DNA from: Methanoregula sp.
GTDB lineage: Archaea > Halobacteriota > Methanomicrobia > Methanomicrobiales > Methanospirillaceae
NCBI GenBank assembly: GCA_003157895.1
Contig: PMKW01000135.1
Span: 1 to 9,654, forward strand
Direction: 5' to 3'
Length of the DNA stretch: 9,654 bases
Shown here: piece by piece, positions 1 to 5,757 of the stretch
Numbering within the stretch: the stretch's first letter is position 1
Layout: each line of letters opens with the position of its first letter
Program-made: the position numbers and the translations under genes
The notes under the pieces: model-generated
The model's database searches: none
The model's input: the letters and a program-made list of their open reading frames with translations, nothing else
Told to the model about the DNA's origin: nothing

Positions 1-378
1 ATGGACGCCGTGGTGGAGTGCACGCAGCTGGCGGTCGATCGGCTGGCCTCCGTATACCGGCAGCACTACTATGCGGGGGATGTGAGCGAGGAGGTTAGAG
101 AACTCTTCTGCGATCTGGATAGCGAGTTCCCGGGTCGGGCAGAGCACGATTGCCTGGACAACACGTTTTGAGGAGTCTATCTTTTCAATGATGGGGATAC
201 CGAACGCAGCGGTCTTGCCGGTCCCGGTCTGTGCCTGGGCAGTAACATCGCGCCCGGCCTGGATGAGAGGAATGGCGAGTGCCTGGATGGGTGAGGGCTC
301 TTCAAAGCCCATATCTTCTATTGCTTTCCCGACTTCCTTTGAGAGGTTAAAGTCAGAAAATTGTATACGTGAATTCAT
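1..378 (-). CDS. DEAD-box RNA helicase, N-terminal part (cut by the left window edge)
   Basis: ATP-dependent RNA helicase of superfamily 2, expected to remodel structured RNA in the cytoplasm (ribosome assembly, mRNA unwinding). The ATG at 376-378 opens a frame that stays open to base 1, giving 126 residues. Visible in order: a Q motif (GFEEPSPIQ, residues 24-32, with an upstream aromatic F10), Walker A/motif I AQTGTGKT (49-56), motif Ia PTRELA (81-86) and the YGG stretch (109-111). The DEAD box itself and the second RecA domain lie outside the window, so subfamily cannot be fixed. A GGTGGTG Shine-Dalgarno site (383-389) sits 4 bases before the ATG and supports this start. The gene is divergent from the iron-sulfur flavoprotein, with 121 bases between the start codons. 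The family assignment is secure; the specific role is not visible. Confidence 0.95.
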   Translation of the reverse strand, partial: MNSRIQFSDFNLSKEVGKAIEDMGFEEPSPIQALAIPLIQAGRDVTAQAQTGTGKTAAFGIPIIEKIDSSKRVVQAIVLCPTRELAIQIAEEFSNLLAHIPRIVVLPVYGGQPIDRQLRALHHGVH

Positions 379-458
379 ATCGCACCACCATTTGGTGTCC
401 GAGCTCATAAGATGGCGCACTGAGACAGGGGGGAAGATGCTGCAGCCCGGCCACCCTG

Positions 459-467
459 TTTTTATAC
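459..467. promoter_or_regulatory. TATA-box element shared by divergent genes
   Basis: The only clear TATA-like element in the 121-base gap between the helicase and the flavoprotein. It reads TTTTTATAC on plus and GTATAAAAA on minus. With a start site about 26 bases downstream, the plus-strand transcript would begin near 490, just ahead of the AGGTG site of the flavoprotein. The minus-strand transcript would begin near 437 and give a leader of roughly 60 bases for the helicase. No obvious purine-rich BRE settles the direction, so it may serve one or both genes. Confidence 0.5.
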
Positions 468-499
468 CGGGATACTGACATCAACTGTACAGGTGTATC

Positions 500-1075
500 A
501 TGGAAGTCGTGGCATTTAACGGCAGTGCACGGAAGGATGGCAATACCGCTATCCTTGTCAATACGGTATTCAAGGAACTGAAAAAAGAGGGTATCAAAAC
601 CGAGCTCGTCCAGCTGGCCGGGAAAAAGATCCGGGGCTGCATTGCCTGTGAGAAGTGTTTCATCAACCAGGACAAGCGATGCGCGTTGAAAGCTGATATC
701 CTCAACGACTGCATCGAAAAGATGCTTGAAGCCGATGGGATCATCCTTGCATCGCCCACCTATTTCACAGATGTGTCTACCGAAATGAAGGCCCTGATAG
801 ACCGGGCGGGATTCGTAGCAAAGGCTAACCAGGATATGTTCCGGCGCAAGGTCGGTGCATCAGTGGTCGCTGTCCGCCGTGCCGGAGCTATCCATGCGTT
901 TGACACGATGAACCATTTCTTCTTCATCAGCCAGATGATTGTCCCCGGGTCCTCATACTGGAACATCGGACTGGGACTGGCGCCGGGAGATGTGAAGACC
1001 GATGACGAAGGGATCATGATCATGCAGACGCTCGGCAGGAACATGGCGTGGCTGATGAAAAAGATAAACGAATGA
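500..1075 (+). CDS. Iron-sulfur flavoprotein (Isf-type, NADPH-dependent FMN reductase superfamily)
   Basis: A soluble flavodoxin-fold electron carrier or oxidoreductase, predicted to bind FMN and one [4Fe-4S] cluster. The N-terminus has a beta strand followed by the FMN-phosphate loop GSARKDGNT (residues 8-16). It is followed by a compact cysteine motif, C47-x2-C50-x2-C53-x7-C61, which matches the CX2CX2CX4-7C motif that defines methanogen Isf proteins. An SPTYF segment (about 85-89) is the usual second flavin loop. The length of 191 residues is typical of Isf. In methanogens the family has been linked to electron transfer from ferredoxin and to handling of O2 or peroxide; which applies here is not visible. 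The start is supported by AGGTG at 491-495. The gene stands alone and is convergent with the next gene, leaving 8 bases between stop codons. A plain NADPH-dependent FMN reductase is the alternative, but the four cysteines argue against it. Confidence 0.88.
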   Translation: MEVVAFNGSARKDGNTAILVNTVFKELKKEGIKTELVQLAGKKIRGCIACEKCFINQDKRCALKADILNDCIEKMLEADGIILASPTYFTDVSTEMKALIDRAGFVAKANQDMFRRKVGASVVAVRRAGAIHAFDTMNHFFFISQMIVPGSSYWNIGLGLAPGDVKTDDEGIMIMQTLGRNMAWLMKKINE

Positions 1076-1079
1076 ACCC

Positions 1080-1085
1080 TTTTTT
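1080..1085 (+). terminator. Oligo-T terminator after the flavoprotein gene
   Basis: A run of six T begins 5 bases after the TGA stop. Archaeal RNA polymerase terminates at such U-tracts without needing a hairpin. The tract lies in the 8-base space between two convergent genes and reaches the stop codon of the opposite gene. Confidence 0.5.
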
Positions 1086-1827
1086 ATATGTCTATAGTCA
1101 GGTCATCGGTTGCGACGATAAGCCCTGGGCTGAGATATTCAAACTGATCCTGTAAGGCTTTGCGTTCCTCAAGGGTTTTGTATACCTCTGCACCGAAATG
1201 CAGCAGGGCCAGGCGTTTGGCGTTCGCCCGTTCTGCAATGCCTATCGCATCTTTGGGGTTAAGATGCGGCCAGTCCGGGCTGCTATCCCCGGGCTTTAAG
1301 CCGCACTCGGTGATGAGGAGGTCAGCATTGCGGGCGAGGGTGACCGCGTTGTCACAGACGCCCGTGTCCGTGCAGAATGCAATTACCTTTCCGTCAATCT
1401 CCACGCGATAGCCGTAGCAGGAGCCGGGGTGGACGAGCGGGCGGCACTCCACTGTGAAGGGGATTTTGTGGATTCCCTCCCCGAGCTCGATGGCATGCGC
1501 CGGGTACGGGAGCTTCTCCAGCGGAACCGTAAATGGTTCTCCGACAAAAGTATGGAGAAGAACAGACCCTCCAGGCCTGCAGAAGATCTTCAGTCCCTGT
1601 TTCAGCCGGAACTTGACGAGCGTGTGGAGTCCGGCGATATGGTCAATATGGAAATGCGAAAGAAAAAGGTAGACCGGCTTCTCCTGCGATATGTAACTGT
1701 CGGCCTTGGCGATCCCATTGCCGGCATCGAAAATGAGGTCATATTCGCGAGTCTGGACAAGTACAGAGACTGTGTTGCCGGTGGGGGTATCGAACCATCC
1801 ATTGGTGCCAAGGAATGTGACCTGCAT
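1084..1827 (-). CDS. Metallo-beta-lactamase-fold hydrolase (RNase Z-like group)
   Basis: A probable binuclear zinc hydrolase of 247 residues. The metal ligands are visible in family order: HFHIDH (H58, H60, D62, H63), H133 in the LVHPGSCYGY segment, D154 in FCTDTG and H210 in LLHFG, with an additional H188. The N-terminal strand QVTFLGTNGWFDTP and an early GNT resemble RNase Z/ElaC and related phosphodiesterases. I see no clear exosite arm diagnostic of tRNA 3'-processing RNase Z, so tRNA maturation should not be assumed; an uncharacterised phosphodiesterase or lactonase is equally possible. The frame is open further upstream to 1908, but the family homology begins at this ATG (1825-1827), and a TATA-like element lies at the distance expected for a leaderless transcript. 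There is no Shine-Dalgarno site. The gene stands alone. Confidence 0.85.
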   Translation of the reverse strand: MQVTFLGTNGWFDTPTGNTVSVLVQTREYDLIFDAGNGIAKADSYISQEKPVYLFLSHFHIDHIAGLHTLVKFRLKQGLKIFCRPGGSVLLHTFVGEPFTVPLEKLPYPAHAIELGEGIHKIPFTVECRPLVHPGSCYGYRVEIDGKVIAFCTDTGVCDNAVTLARNADLLITECGLKPGDSSPDWPHLNPKDAIGIAERANAKRLALLHFGAEVYKTLEERKALQDQFEYLSPGLIVATDDLTIDI

Positions 1828-1850
1828 GTATACAGTATATTGGCATTCTG

Positions 1851-1858
1851 TATTAAAA
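1851..1858 (-). promoter_or_regulatory. TATA element of the MBL hydrolase gene, leaderless mRNA likely
   Basis: On the minus strand this reads TTTTAATA, inside a run of nine T (1855-1863). Its centre lies about 27 bases upstream of the ATG at 1827, the usual distance from TATA box to transcription start in archaea. Transcription would therefore begin at or next to the A of the start codon, which agrees with the absence of any Shine-Dalgarno site. Confidence 0.55.
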
Positions 1859-1989
1859 AAAAAGTACCTGGTGTCAGGGAGAGCGTGATTTTGTGGGGGT
1901 CCTCCCAATGTCGATAAATTTACCGATAGCAGATCCGATCCCCTTGGACGTTTTTCTTTATCTCACAGGCAGCAGCAACAAACAAGGAG

Positions 1990-2005
1990 AAAAAAGTATT
2001 AAAAA
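1990..2005 (-). terminator. Oligo-T terminator after the cetZ/anchor-protein unit
   Basis: On the minus strand, T5 (2001-2005) and T6 (1990-1995) follow the TAA stop at 2012-2014 within 25 bases. This is a typical archaeal double U-tract terminator. The rest of the gap 1828-2011 holds only the promoter of the MBL gene, and I see no other gene in it. Confidence 0.6.
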
Positions 2006-2011
2006 GGGAAA

Positions 2012-3139
2012 TTATCCGAGTTCATCCCAGCGCGAGCGTTTGCGGTAGATAACAACGCCGACAATAACAAGGATAACAACAACAACAACGATAATCGGGA
2101 TTACAGGAATCTTGCCGAAATTGGGGAGACCGGGCAGCTGCCATCCCGATTCCAGCACTTTCTTCCGGGCGAGGGCATCCGTGTAGGATTCATTTCCTTT
2201 GTCGAACGCCTCCTGCGCTTTGGCTCGTGCCTGTGCATAATCGCCGTTGCTGATATCGTCAGTGGCAGTTGAAATATAACTCACAGCGACTTCACGTTTC
2301 GTCATAATTGTTGCGAGCTGCGCGTCATCTGAAGTGCTCTTGTTACCTTTAAACCATGCAATAACAGCATCGACATTGTTGATGGGGATCTGTGCATTGG
2401 CAACCTCATTGTCTGCCCATGCACGGTCGAGAGCGGTTTCTCCATCGTCTATCGATTTCTGGGCAGCGTCAAGATTACTGTAAGCCTGTGCGTACTGAGT
2501 CGAGGGCAGGTTCTTTGCAGCAGTAATTTTTTGTTGTGCGTCAGAATATTTTGCCTCCGCATCAGCAGTGTCAATGCCCAGTGCAGATTTTTCATCGATA
2601 TGGGACCGGAATGTCTGAAGGTTCGACTCCTTTTCAGTTACTTTAGACTGTACTTCGGCAACATTTACAACTACAGCTGTCCGTTCGACAACGGTACTGG
2701 TAATGATATTATTATGGCTGTCTACCTCCTGTATTTTAATCATCGTCTTATTGGTGGTCGTGTCGGTAGTTGGTGCGTTACCCTGCACGGTTACCTTCAT
2801 TGACTCATCGATTGTGGAAGGATATGCAAGAATCCAGCCGGATACGGCAAGCATGCGTCCCGATTCCGATGGTTGCGGGGTATCCACCCCATCCAGAACA
2901 AGGGAATAAGTCCATATCGGCTTATCCAGATCCGTCGACATGTCCAACTCGTCGGTTGAAGGAAATGTCTCAGTACCAGATTCTGATAAATCAACCTTGA
3001 ATGTGACAATCACCGGGGTTCCCGGAGTCAGTGACCCGGAAGGATCAACTGTTATGGTTTCCACTCCAAATGCTGATACAGCATGAATGCAACATATCAG
3101 AAAAACCGCAATTATAATCCACTTCGTTAATCCCTTCAT
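2012..3139 (-). CDS. Signal-peptide, C-terminally membrane-anchored surface protein with coiled-coil region; family not recognised
   Basis: A 375-residue protein predicted to sit on the outer face of the membrane. A basic and hydrophobic signal peptide (1-23, probable cut after AVSA) leads into a beta-rich part (about 24-162) whose first strands resemble an archaeal surface beta-sandwich. A mainly helical, alanine- and charge-rich region follows (about 163-330, coiled-coil-like). After a proline-rich linker comes one transmembrane helix (about 344-364) and a short basic tail, YRKRSRWDELG, in the cytoplasm. N-glycosylation sequons occur at N130, N266 and N316. The frame could begin at a GTG (3149-3151) overlapping the cetZ stop. 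I chose the ATG at 3137-3139 because GTGAGG (3146-3151) lies 6 bases before it. It is co-transcribed with cetZ, which suggests a link to the CetZ filament or to cell shape; that link is inference. The function is unknown. Confidence 0.85.
   Translation of the reverse strand: MKGLTKWIIIAVFLICCIHAVSAFGVETITVDPSGSLTPGTPVIVTFKVDLSESGTETFPSTDELDMSTDLDKPIWTYSLVLDGVDTPQPSESGRMLAVSGWILAYPSTIDESMKVTVQGNAPTTDTTTNKTMIKIQEVDSHNNIITSTVVERTAVVVNVAEVQSKVTEKESNLQTFRSHIDEKSALGIDTADAEAKYSDAQQKITAAKNLPSTQYAQAYSNLDAAQKSIDDGETALDRAWADNEVANAQIPINNVDAVIAWFKGNKSTSDDAQLATIMTKREVAVSYISTATDDISNGDYAQARAKAQEAFDKGNESYTDALARKKVLESGWQLPGLPNFGKIPVIPIIVVVVVILVIVGVVIYRKRSRWDELG
2075..2089 (-). repeat. Five-unit trinucleotide repeat (GTT on the coding strand)
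   Basis: Five perfect AAC units on plus, read as five consecutive GTT valine codons within the transmembrane helix of the surface protein. Slippage would add or remove one valine at a time without shifting the frame. Confidence 0.8.
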
Positions 3140-3145
3140 TACTAG

Positions 3146-3151
3146 CCTCAC
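3146..3151 (-). promoter_or_regulatory. Shine-Dalgarno site that decides the start of the anchor protein
   Basis: GTGAGG on the minus strand, overlapping the TGA stop of cetZ (3148-3150) and followed by a 6-base spacer to the ATG at 3139. The overlap of stop codon and ribosome site suggests that ribosomes ending cetZ re-initiate here. The competing GTG start lies within this site and has no good site of its own. Confidence 0.65.
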
Positions 3152-4326
3152 TCGAACAAGGGGTCTATACTCTCCTCAAACATACTGGTTTTTTTCTCCT
3201 TCGATTTAATAACATCTTCTTTTGTTTCCTTTGCAATGTCAAGAAGTTCCTTGATTCTAGGGGCATTTCCAACCGTTGCAAGCATAACAACAGCAGCTAC
3301 ATACTCACTGCTGACCGGGTAGTCTCCTCCCCTTACTTCAACACCGGCAATGTTCTCCTCAACCCAGCTCTTCGCCTTTTCCACGCCTTTGCGATCCATT
3401 TCATCGGGAGGACCTGCGACAAGGACCAGCGCACGCTCTGCGGTAGAATAATCACAGGGAAGGGTCAACCTGCCGAGCATGGCCCGCCGTACAAGCGCCA
3501 CGATCTTTGCTGTACGGTCTTCCCCGAGCAGGACCTGTTCGGCCCCTTCCTTCTTGGCACCGAATTTATTCTTGAGCCCGCCGATAAGCCCCCGCTTGTC
3601 CTTTGTGTGTTTACTTGTTACTTCACTGATCGCATACCCGACGGAAGTTATACCTCCTCCACGGAGGGTATTGATGATCTCACTGGAGTCGACTACCATT
3701 TCCCCGACTCCCATTCTGGTTACTTCACCGGCTCGGAACAGTACACCGAATCTCCGGACTACTTCATTATTCAGGCGGTGGAAAGCTCCTTTTACGCTCT
3801 CACCTTCGTTTTTCCAGGCGCTGTTGTCAAAAATAAAGGTATTGTCGCATTCATTCACAAGAGTGGTCAGGCTTCGTGCGGCATTATAGGAATACAATCG
3901 TCCTTCCTCAGGTGCCGGGATTATCCCGAGGGCATAGACCGGCTCACGGTAAATGCGCTTGAGGTGGCGGGCAAGAACCGGTGACCCGCCAGAGCCCGTG
4001 CCGCCTCCAAGACCGGCAACAATGACGAATGCATCCACATCGTGGGTTCCGCGCACGTCTATAGCACTGATGATGCTGTCAATTTCATCCGCAGTGACGC
4101 GTGCACCGGTCACGTTATCGGTGCCTACCCCGTGGCCCTTCACCATGGTCTGCCCGATGAGGATCCGGTCTTTCATATCGATATTTTTTAATCCCATCAG
4201 GTCGGTTCGCGCAGTATTTACGGCAATTCCCCTGAAGCTGTTGGTCCCGAGCTTTTTATCGTGCTCGATAAACATATCGACAATTTTACCGCCCGCTTGA
4301 CCAAAACCTATGAAAAATACGCGCAT
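3148..4326 (-). CDS. cetZ: CetZ-type tubulin/FtsZ-family GTPase
   Basis: A cytoskeletal GTPase of 392 residues that should polymerise into cytoplasmic filaments. The T1 region GFGQAGGK (7-14) and the signature loop GGGTGSG (107-113) bind GTP. The LKRIYREPVYALGIIPAPEEGRLYSYNAARS block (about 122-151) and FDNSAWKNEGESV (about 166-178) are the CetZ versions of the nucleotide domain, not those of FtsZ1/FtsZ2. The T7 loop VVDSSEIIN (211-219) carries the acidic residues D213 and E216, the latter aligning with the catalytic glutamate of CetZ1. The C-terminal domain includes a charged insertion (about 237-271). The last dozen residues, SMFEESIDPLFE, form an acidic/hydrophobic tail like the partner-binding tails of FtsZ. 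In haloarchaea CetZ1 controls cell shape and motility; the role in methanogens is unsettled. It is first in a two-gene unit and divergent from the glycosylation operon. GGTG lies 7 bases before the ATG, inside a dyad. Confidence 0.93.
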   Translation of the reverse strand: MRVFFIGFGQAGGKIVDMFIEHDKKLGTNSFRGIAVNTARTDLMGLKNIDMKDRILIGQTMVKGHGVGTDNVTGARVTADEIDSIISAIDVRGTHDVDAFVIVAGLGGGTGSGGSPVLARHLKRIYREPVYALGIIPAPEEGRLYSYNAARSLTTLVNECDNTFIFDNSAWKNEGESVKGAFHRLNNEVVRRFGVLFRAGEVTRMGVGEMVVDSSEIINTLRGGGITSVGYAISEVTSKHTKDKRGLIGGLKNKFGAKKEGAEQVLLGEDRTAKIVALVRRAMLGRLTLPCDYSTAERALVLVAGPPDEMDRKGVEKAKSWVEENIAGVEVRGGDYPVSSEYVAAVVMLATVGNAPRIKELLDIAKETKEDVIKSKEKKTSMFEESIDPLFE

Positions 4327-4329
4327 CTG

Positions 4330-4352
4330 GTTACACCATCCAATGGGCTAAC
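4330..4352 (-). promoter_or_regulatory. Imperfect dyad over the cetZ ribosome-binding site
   Basis: On the minus strand the outer arms GTTA/TAAC (4 bp) and the inner arms CCAT/ATGG (4 bp) are separated by a 2x2 mismatch, with a 3-base loop TGG. It ends 3 bases before the ATG and includes the GGTG Shine-Dalgarno site (4334-4337). As RNA it could mask the site; as DNA it could be an operator. Either reading is inference. Confidence 0.35.
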
Positions 4353-4374
4353 GGATAACTATTTTCTTTTAATT

Positions 4375-4382
4375 CTTTTAAG
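4375..4382 (-). promoter_or_regulatory. Probable TATA element of cetZ
   Basis: CTTAAAAG on the minus strand, with a similar AATTAAAAG just downstream (4366-4374). The first would place transcription start near 4352, leaving a leader of about 25 bases that coincides with the dyad at 4330-4352. Confidence 0.45.
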
Positions 4383-4400
4383 TCCTTTTGCTGGTATGAA

Positions 4401-4436
4401 CCTTTATTTCGACAGTACAAAAACTTTCTTATAAAA
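4401..4436 (+). promoter_or_regulatory. Promoter region of the FAD oxidoreductase operon (two TATA-like elements)
   Basis: CTTTATTT (4402-4409) lies within the 12-mer AACCTTTATTTC (4399-4410), which recurs exactly at 9469-9480 ahead of rpl7ae. A second element, TTATAAAA, lies at 4429-4436. They would start transcripts near 4432 or 4459, giving leaders of roughly 85 or 60 bases. The sequence alone does not say which is used. Confidence 0.5.
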
Positions 4437-4454
4437 TCTACGAGGGTGTATTGG

Positions 4455-4501
4455 TTTTTTACCGCTTTTTTACGGAGCCTTTTTCATTTCGCCGTGAAAA
4501 A
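4455..4501 (+). promoter_or_regulatory. U-rich leader with hairpin before the FAD oxidoreductase
   Basis: Two near-identical T6 tracts (4455-4460 in TTTTTTACCG and 4466-4471 in TTTTTTACGG) are followed by a perfect 7-bp inverted repeat, TTTTTCA/TGAAAAA (4480-4486 and 4495-4501), with an 8-base loop. It ends 17 bases before the start codon. Oligo-T tracts terminate archaeal transcription, so this leader could act as an attenuator; the hairpin could equally be a DNA operator. Confidence 0.35.
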
Positions 4502-4518
4502 TACTATGGATCACGAGT

Positions 4519-5757
4519 ATGCGGATATGTGTCATCGGTGGAGGATTGACTGGCCTCGTTGCAGCACACGCACTTGCCGGTGAGCACGATGTCCAGCTGA
4601 TTGAAAAAATGTCTTATCTTGGTGGCTGTCTTTCGTCATATGATGTGAATGGCTACTGGATCGAGCGGTATTATCATCATTGTTTCTCCGGTGATAATCA
4701 CCTTTTTGCCCTGCTCCGCGGGCTGGGACTCTATGAGAGTCTTGAATGGAGGACCGGGACAACCGGTTATTATTCCGGCGGCACAATCTATCCCCTGAAT
4801 ACCGTCGGAGAGATCCTCAGGTATCCTGAACTCTCGCTTATTGACAAAGTGAAACTTGCTTATCTTACACTCACAGCAAAAATGGCCGATCTCTCCGCTC
4901 TTGATGATGTCCCGGCGGAACGTTATATCATCAGCCATCTCGGCCGGAATGTCTATTCTTCTTTTTTCGAGCCCCTGCTCAAGAGCAAGTTCGGGGACCG
5001 GAGAAAAGAGGTTTCTGCTGCATGGCTTTTCAGCCGGATTGCAATCCGGTCGAACCGTGGTATGTCCGGGGAACGCCTGGGATACCTCAAGGGAGGATTC
5101 CACCAGATTATCGATGCCCTTGAAAAAGCCATTGAGAAAAACCAGGGTTTCCTCCATATACAATGCCCGGTTGCCTCGATATCCCGTGAGGAGGGGAGTT
5201 GGCGTGTCAACGATACCCGTTTTGATGCAGTTATATCCACTATCCCGCCCCTGGAACTCCAGAAAACCGGGGGGCCTGTCATCCCTTCCATTCCCTACCA
5301 GGGAGCGGCATGTGTTACCCTCGCGATAGACCGGGATGTAACCCGGGGCATTTACTGGCTGAATATGAAAGACAATGCACCTTACGGTGCCGTGGTCAGC
5401 CATACGAATTTTATCCCACCCGACAGATATGGGGAGCACTTGGTTTATCTGGCGTCCTATTTCTCCGGCACGGTCCCGCCCCATATCGACAAGATCCTCA
5501 TCGATGACTTCTGTACCCGCTTTTCCATTGCCCAAAATGAGATCCGTTGGCACCGGGTGGCAATTGACCCCTATGCAGGACCGGTTTATACCCTAGGATA
5601 CAAATCGCTGATTCCTGCATATGAAAACCAGGGTTTGTTCATGGCTGGTATGTTCTCAAAGACGAATTATCCTGAGCGGAGCATGGAGGGATCGATCAGG
5701 GCCGGCATCGAAGTGGCAGCCTGTATACAAAGGAGGGACTTGCATGGCCGGACCTGA
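4519..5757 (+). CDS. FAD-dependent oxidoreductase, amine oxidase/protoporphyrinogen oxidase-like
   Basis: A flavoenzyme of 412 residues with an N-terminal Rossmann fold: VIGGGLTGL with G7-x-G9-x2-G12, and E30 at the end of the second strand to hold the adenosine ribose. YLGGCLSSY (34-42) is the second FAD loop. The ERYYHHCFSGD block (about 49-59) and FFEPLLKSKFG are typical of a subgroup found beside glycosyltransferases in archaea and Chloroflexi. Near the C-terminus, GLFMAGMFSKTNYPERSMEGSIRAG closes the FAD site. The substrate is unknown; a lipid carrier, isoprenoid or sugar are candidates by context only. The start is the only in-frame ATG that keeps the Rossmann strand. No good Shine-Dalgarno site precedes it, and an out-of-frame ATG lies 13 bases upstream. 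It is first of four overlapping genes; the next start is 14 bases before its stop. Confidence 0.85.
   Translation: MRICVIGGGLTGLVAAHALAGEHDVQLIEKMSYLGGCLSSYDVNGYWIERYYHHCFSGDNHLFALLRGLGLYESLEWRTGTTGYYSGGTIYPLNTVGEILRYPELSLIDKVKLAYLTLTAKMADLSALDDVPAERYIISHLGRNVYSSFFEPLLKSKFGDRRKEVSAAWLFSRIAIRSNRGMSGERLGYLKGGFHQIIDALEKAIEKNQGFLHIQCPVASISREEGSWRVNDTRFDAVISTIPPLELQKTGGPVIPSIPYQGAACVTLAIDRDVTRGIYWLNMKDNAPYGAVVSHTNFIPPDRYGEHLVYLASYFSGTVPPHIDKILIDDFCTRFSIAQNEIRWHRVAIDPYAGPVYTLGYKSLIPAYENQGLFMAGMFSKTNYPERSMEGSIRAGIEVAACIQRRDLHGRT
5731..5736 (+). promoter_or_regulatory. Strong Shine-Dalgarno site fixing the glycosyltransferase start
   Basis: AGGAGG, 7 bases before ATG 5744 and within the coding end of the FAD oxidoreductase. 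It is the strongest ribosome site in the operon and rules in favour of the shorter reading of the glycosyltransferase. Confidence 0.75.

Noticed and set aside
188..478. 96-codon plus-strand frame at the left edge
   Set aside because: It is the complement of the DEAD-box helicase N-terminus, which carries unmistakable helicase motifs in the other strand.
1828..1908. 27-residue N-terminal extension of the MBL hydrolase
   Set aside because: The family fold starts at the internal ATG 1827. The extension is not hydrophobic enough for a signal peptide and would contain the promoter element.
1429..1917. 162-codon plus-strand frame opposite the MBL hydrolase
   Set aside because: It is antisense to the metal-ligand motifs of the hydrolase. 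Its own product has no recognisable feature, and there is no promoter or ribosome site.
2050..2110. Tandem or CRISPR-like repeat in the AAC-rich stretch
   Set aside because: It is a simple codon repeat for valine in a membrane helix, with no spacers or longer repeat unit.
4396..4434. 12-codon mini-ORF upstream of the FAD oxidoreductase
   Set aside because: It overlaps the TATA-like elements, so it is probably upstream of transcription start and not in the mRNA.
4506..4521. ATG 13 bases before the FAD oxidoreductase start
   Set aside because: Out of frame with the Rossmann motif, and no in-frame start lies upstream of 4519 within the nearby sequence.
4636..5553. Long open frame (305 codons) on the minus strand opposite the FAD oxidoreductase
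   Set aside because: It lies entirely antisense to a gene with clear FAD motifs. The translation shows no family motif and has an arginine/glycine-rich composition typical of a complementary frame.
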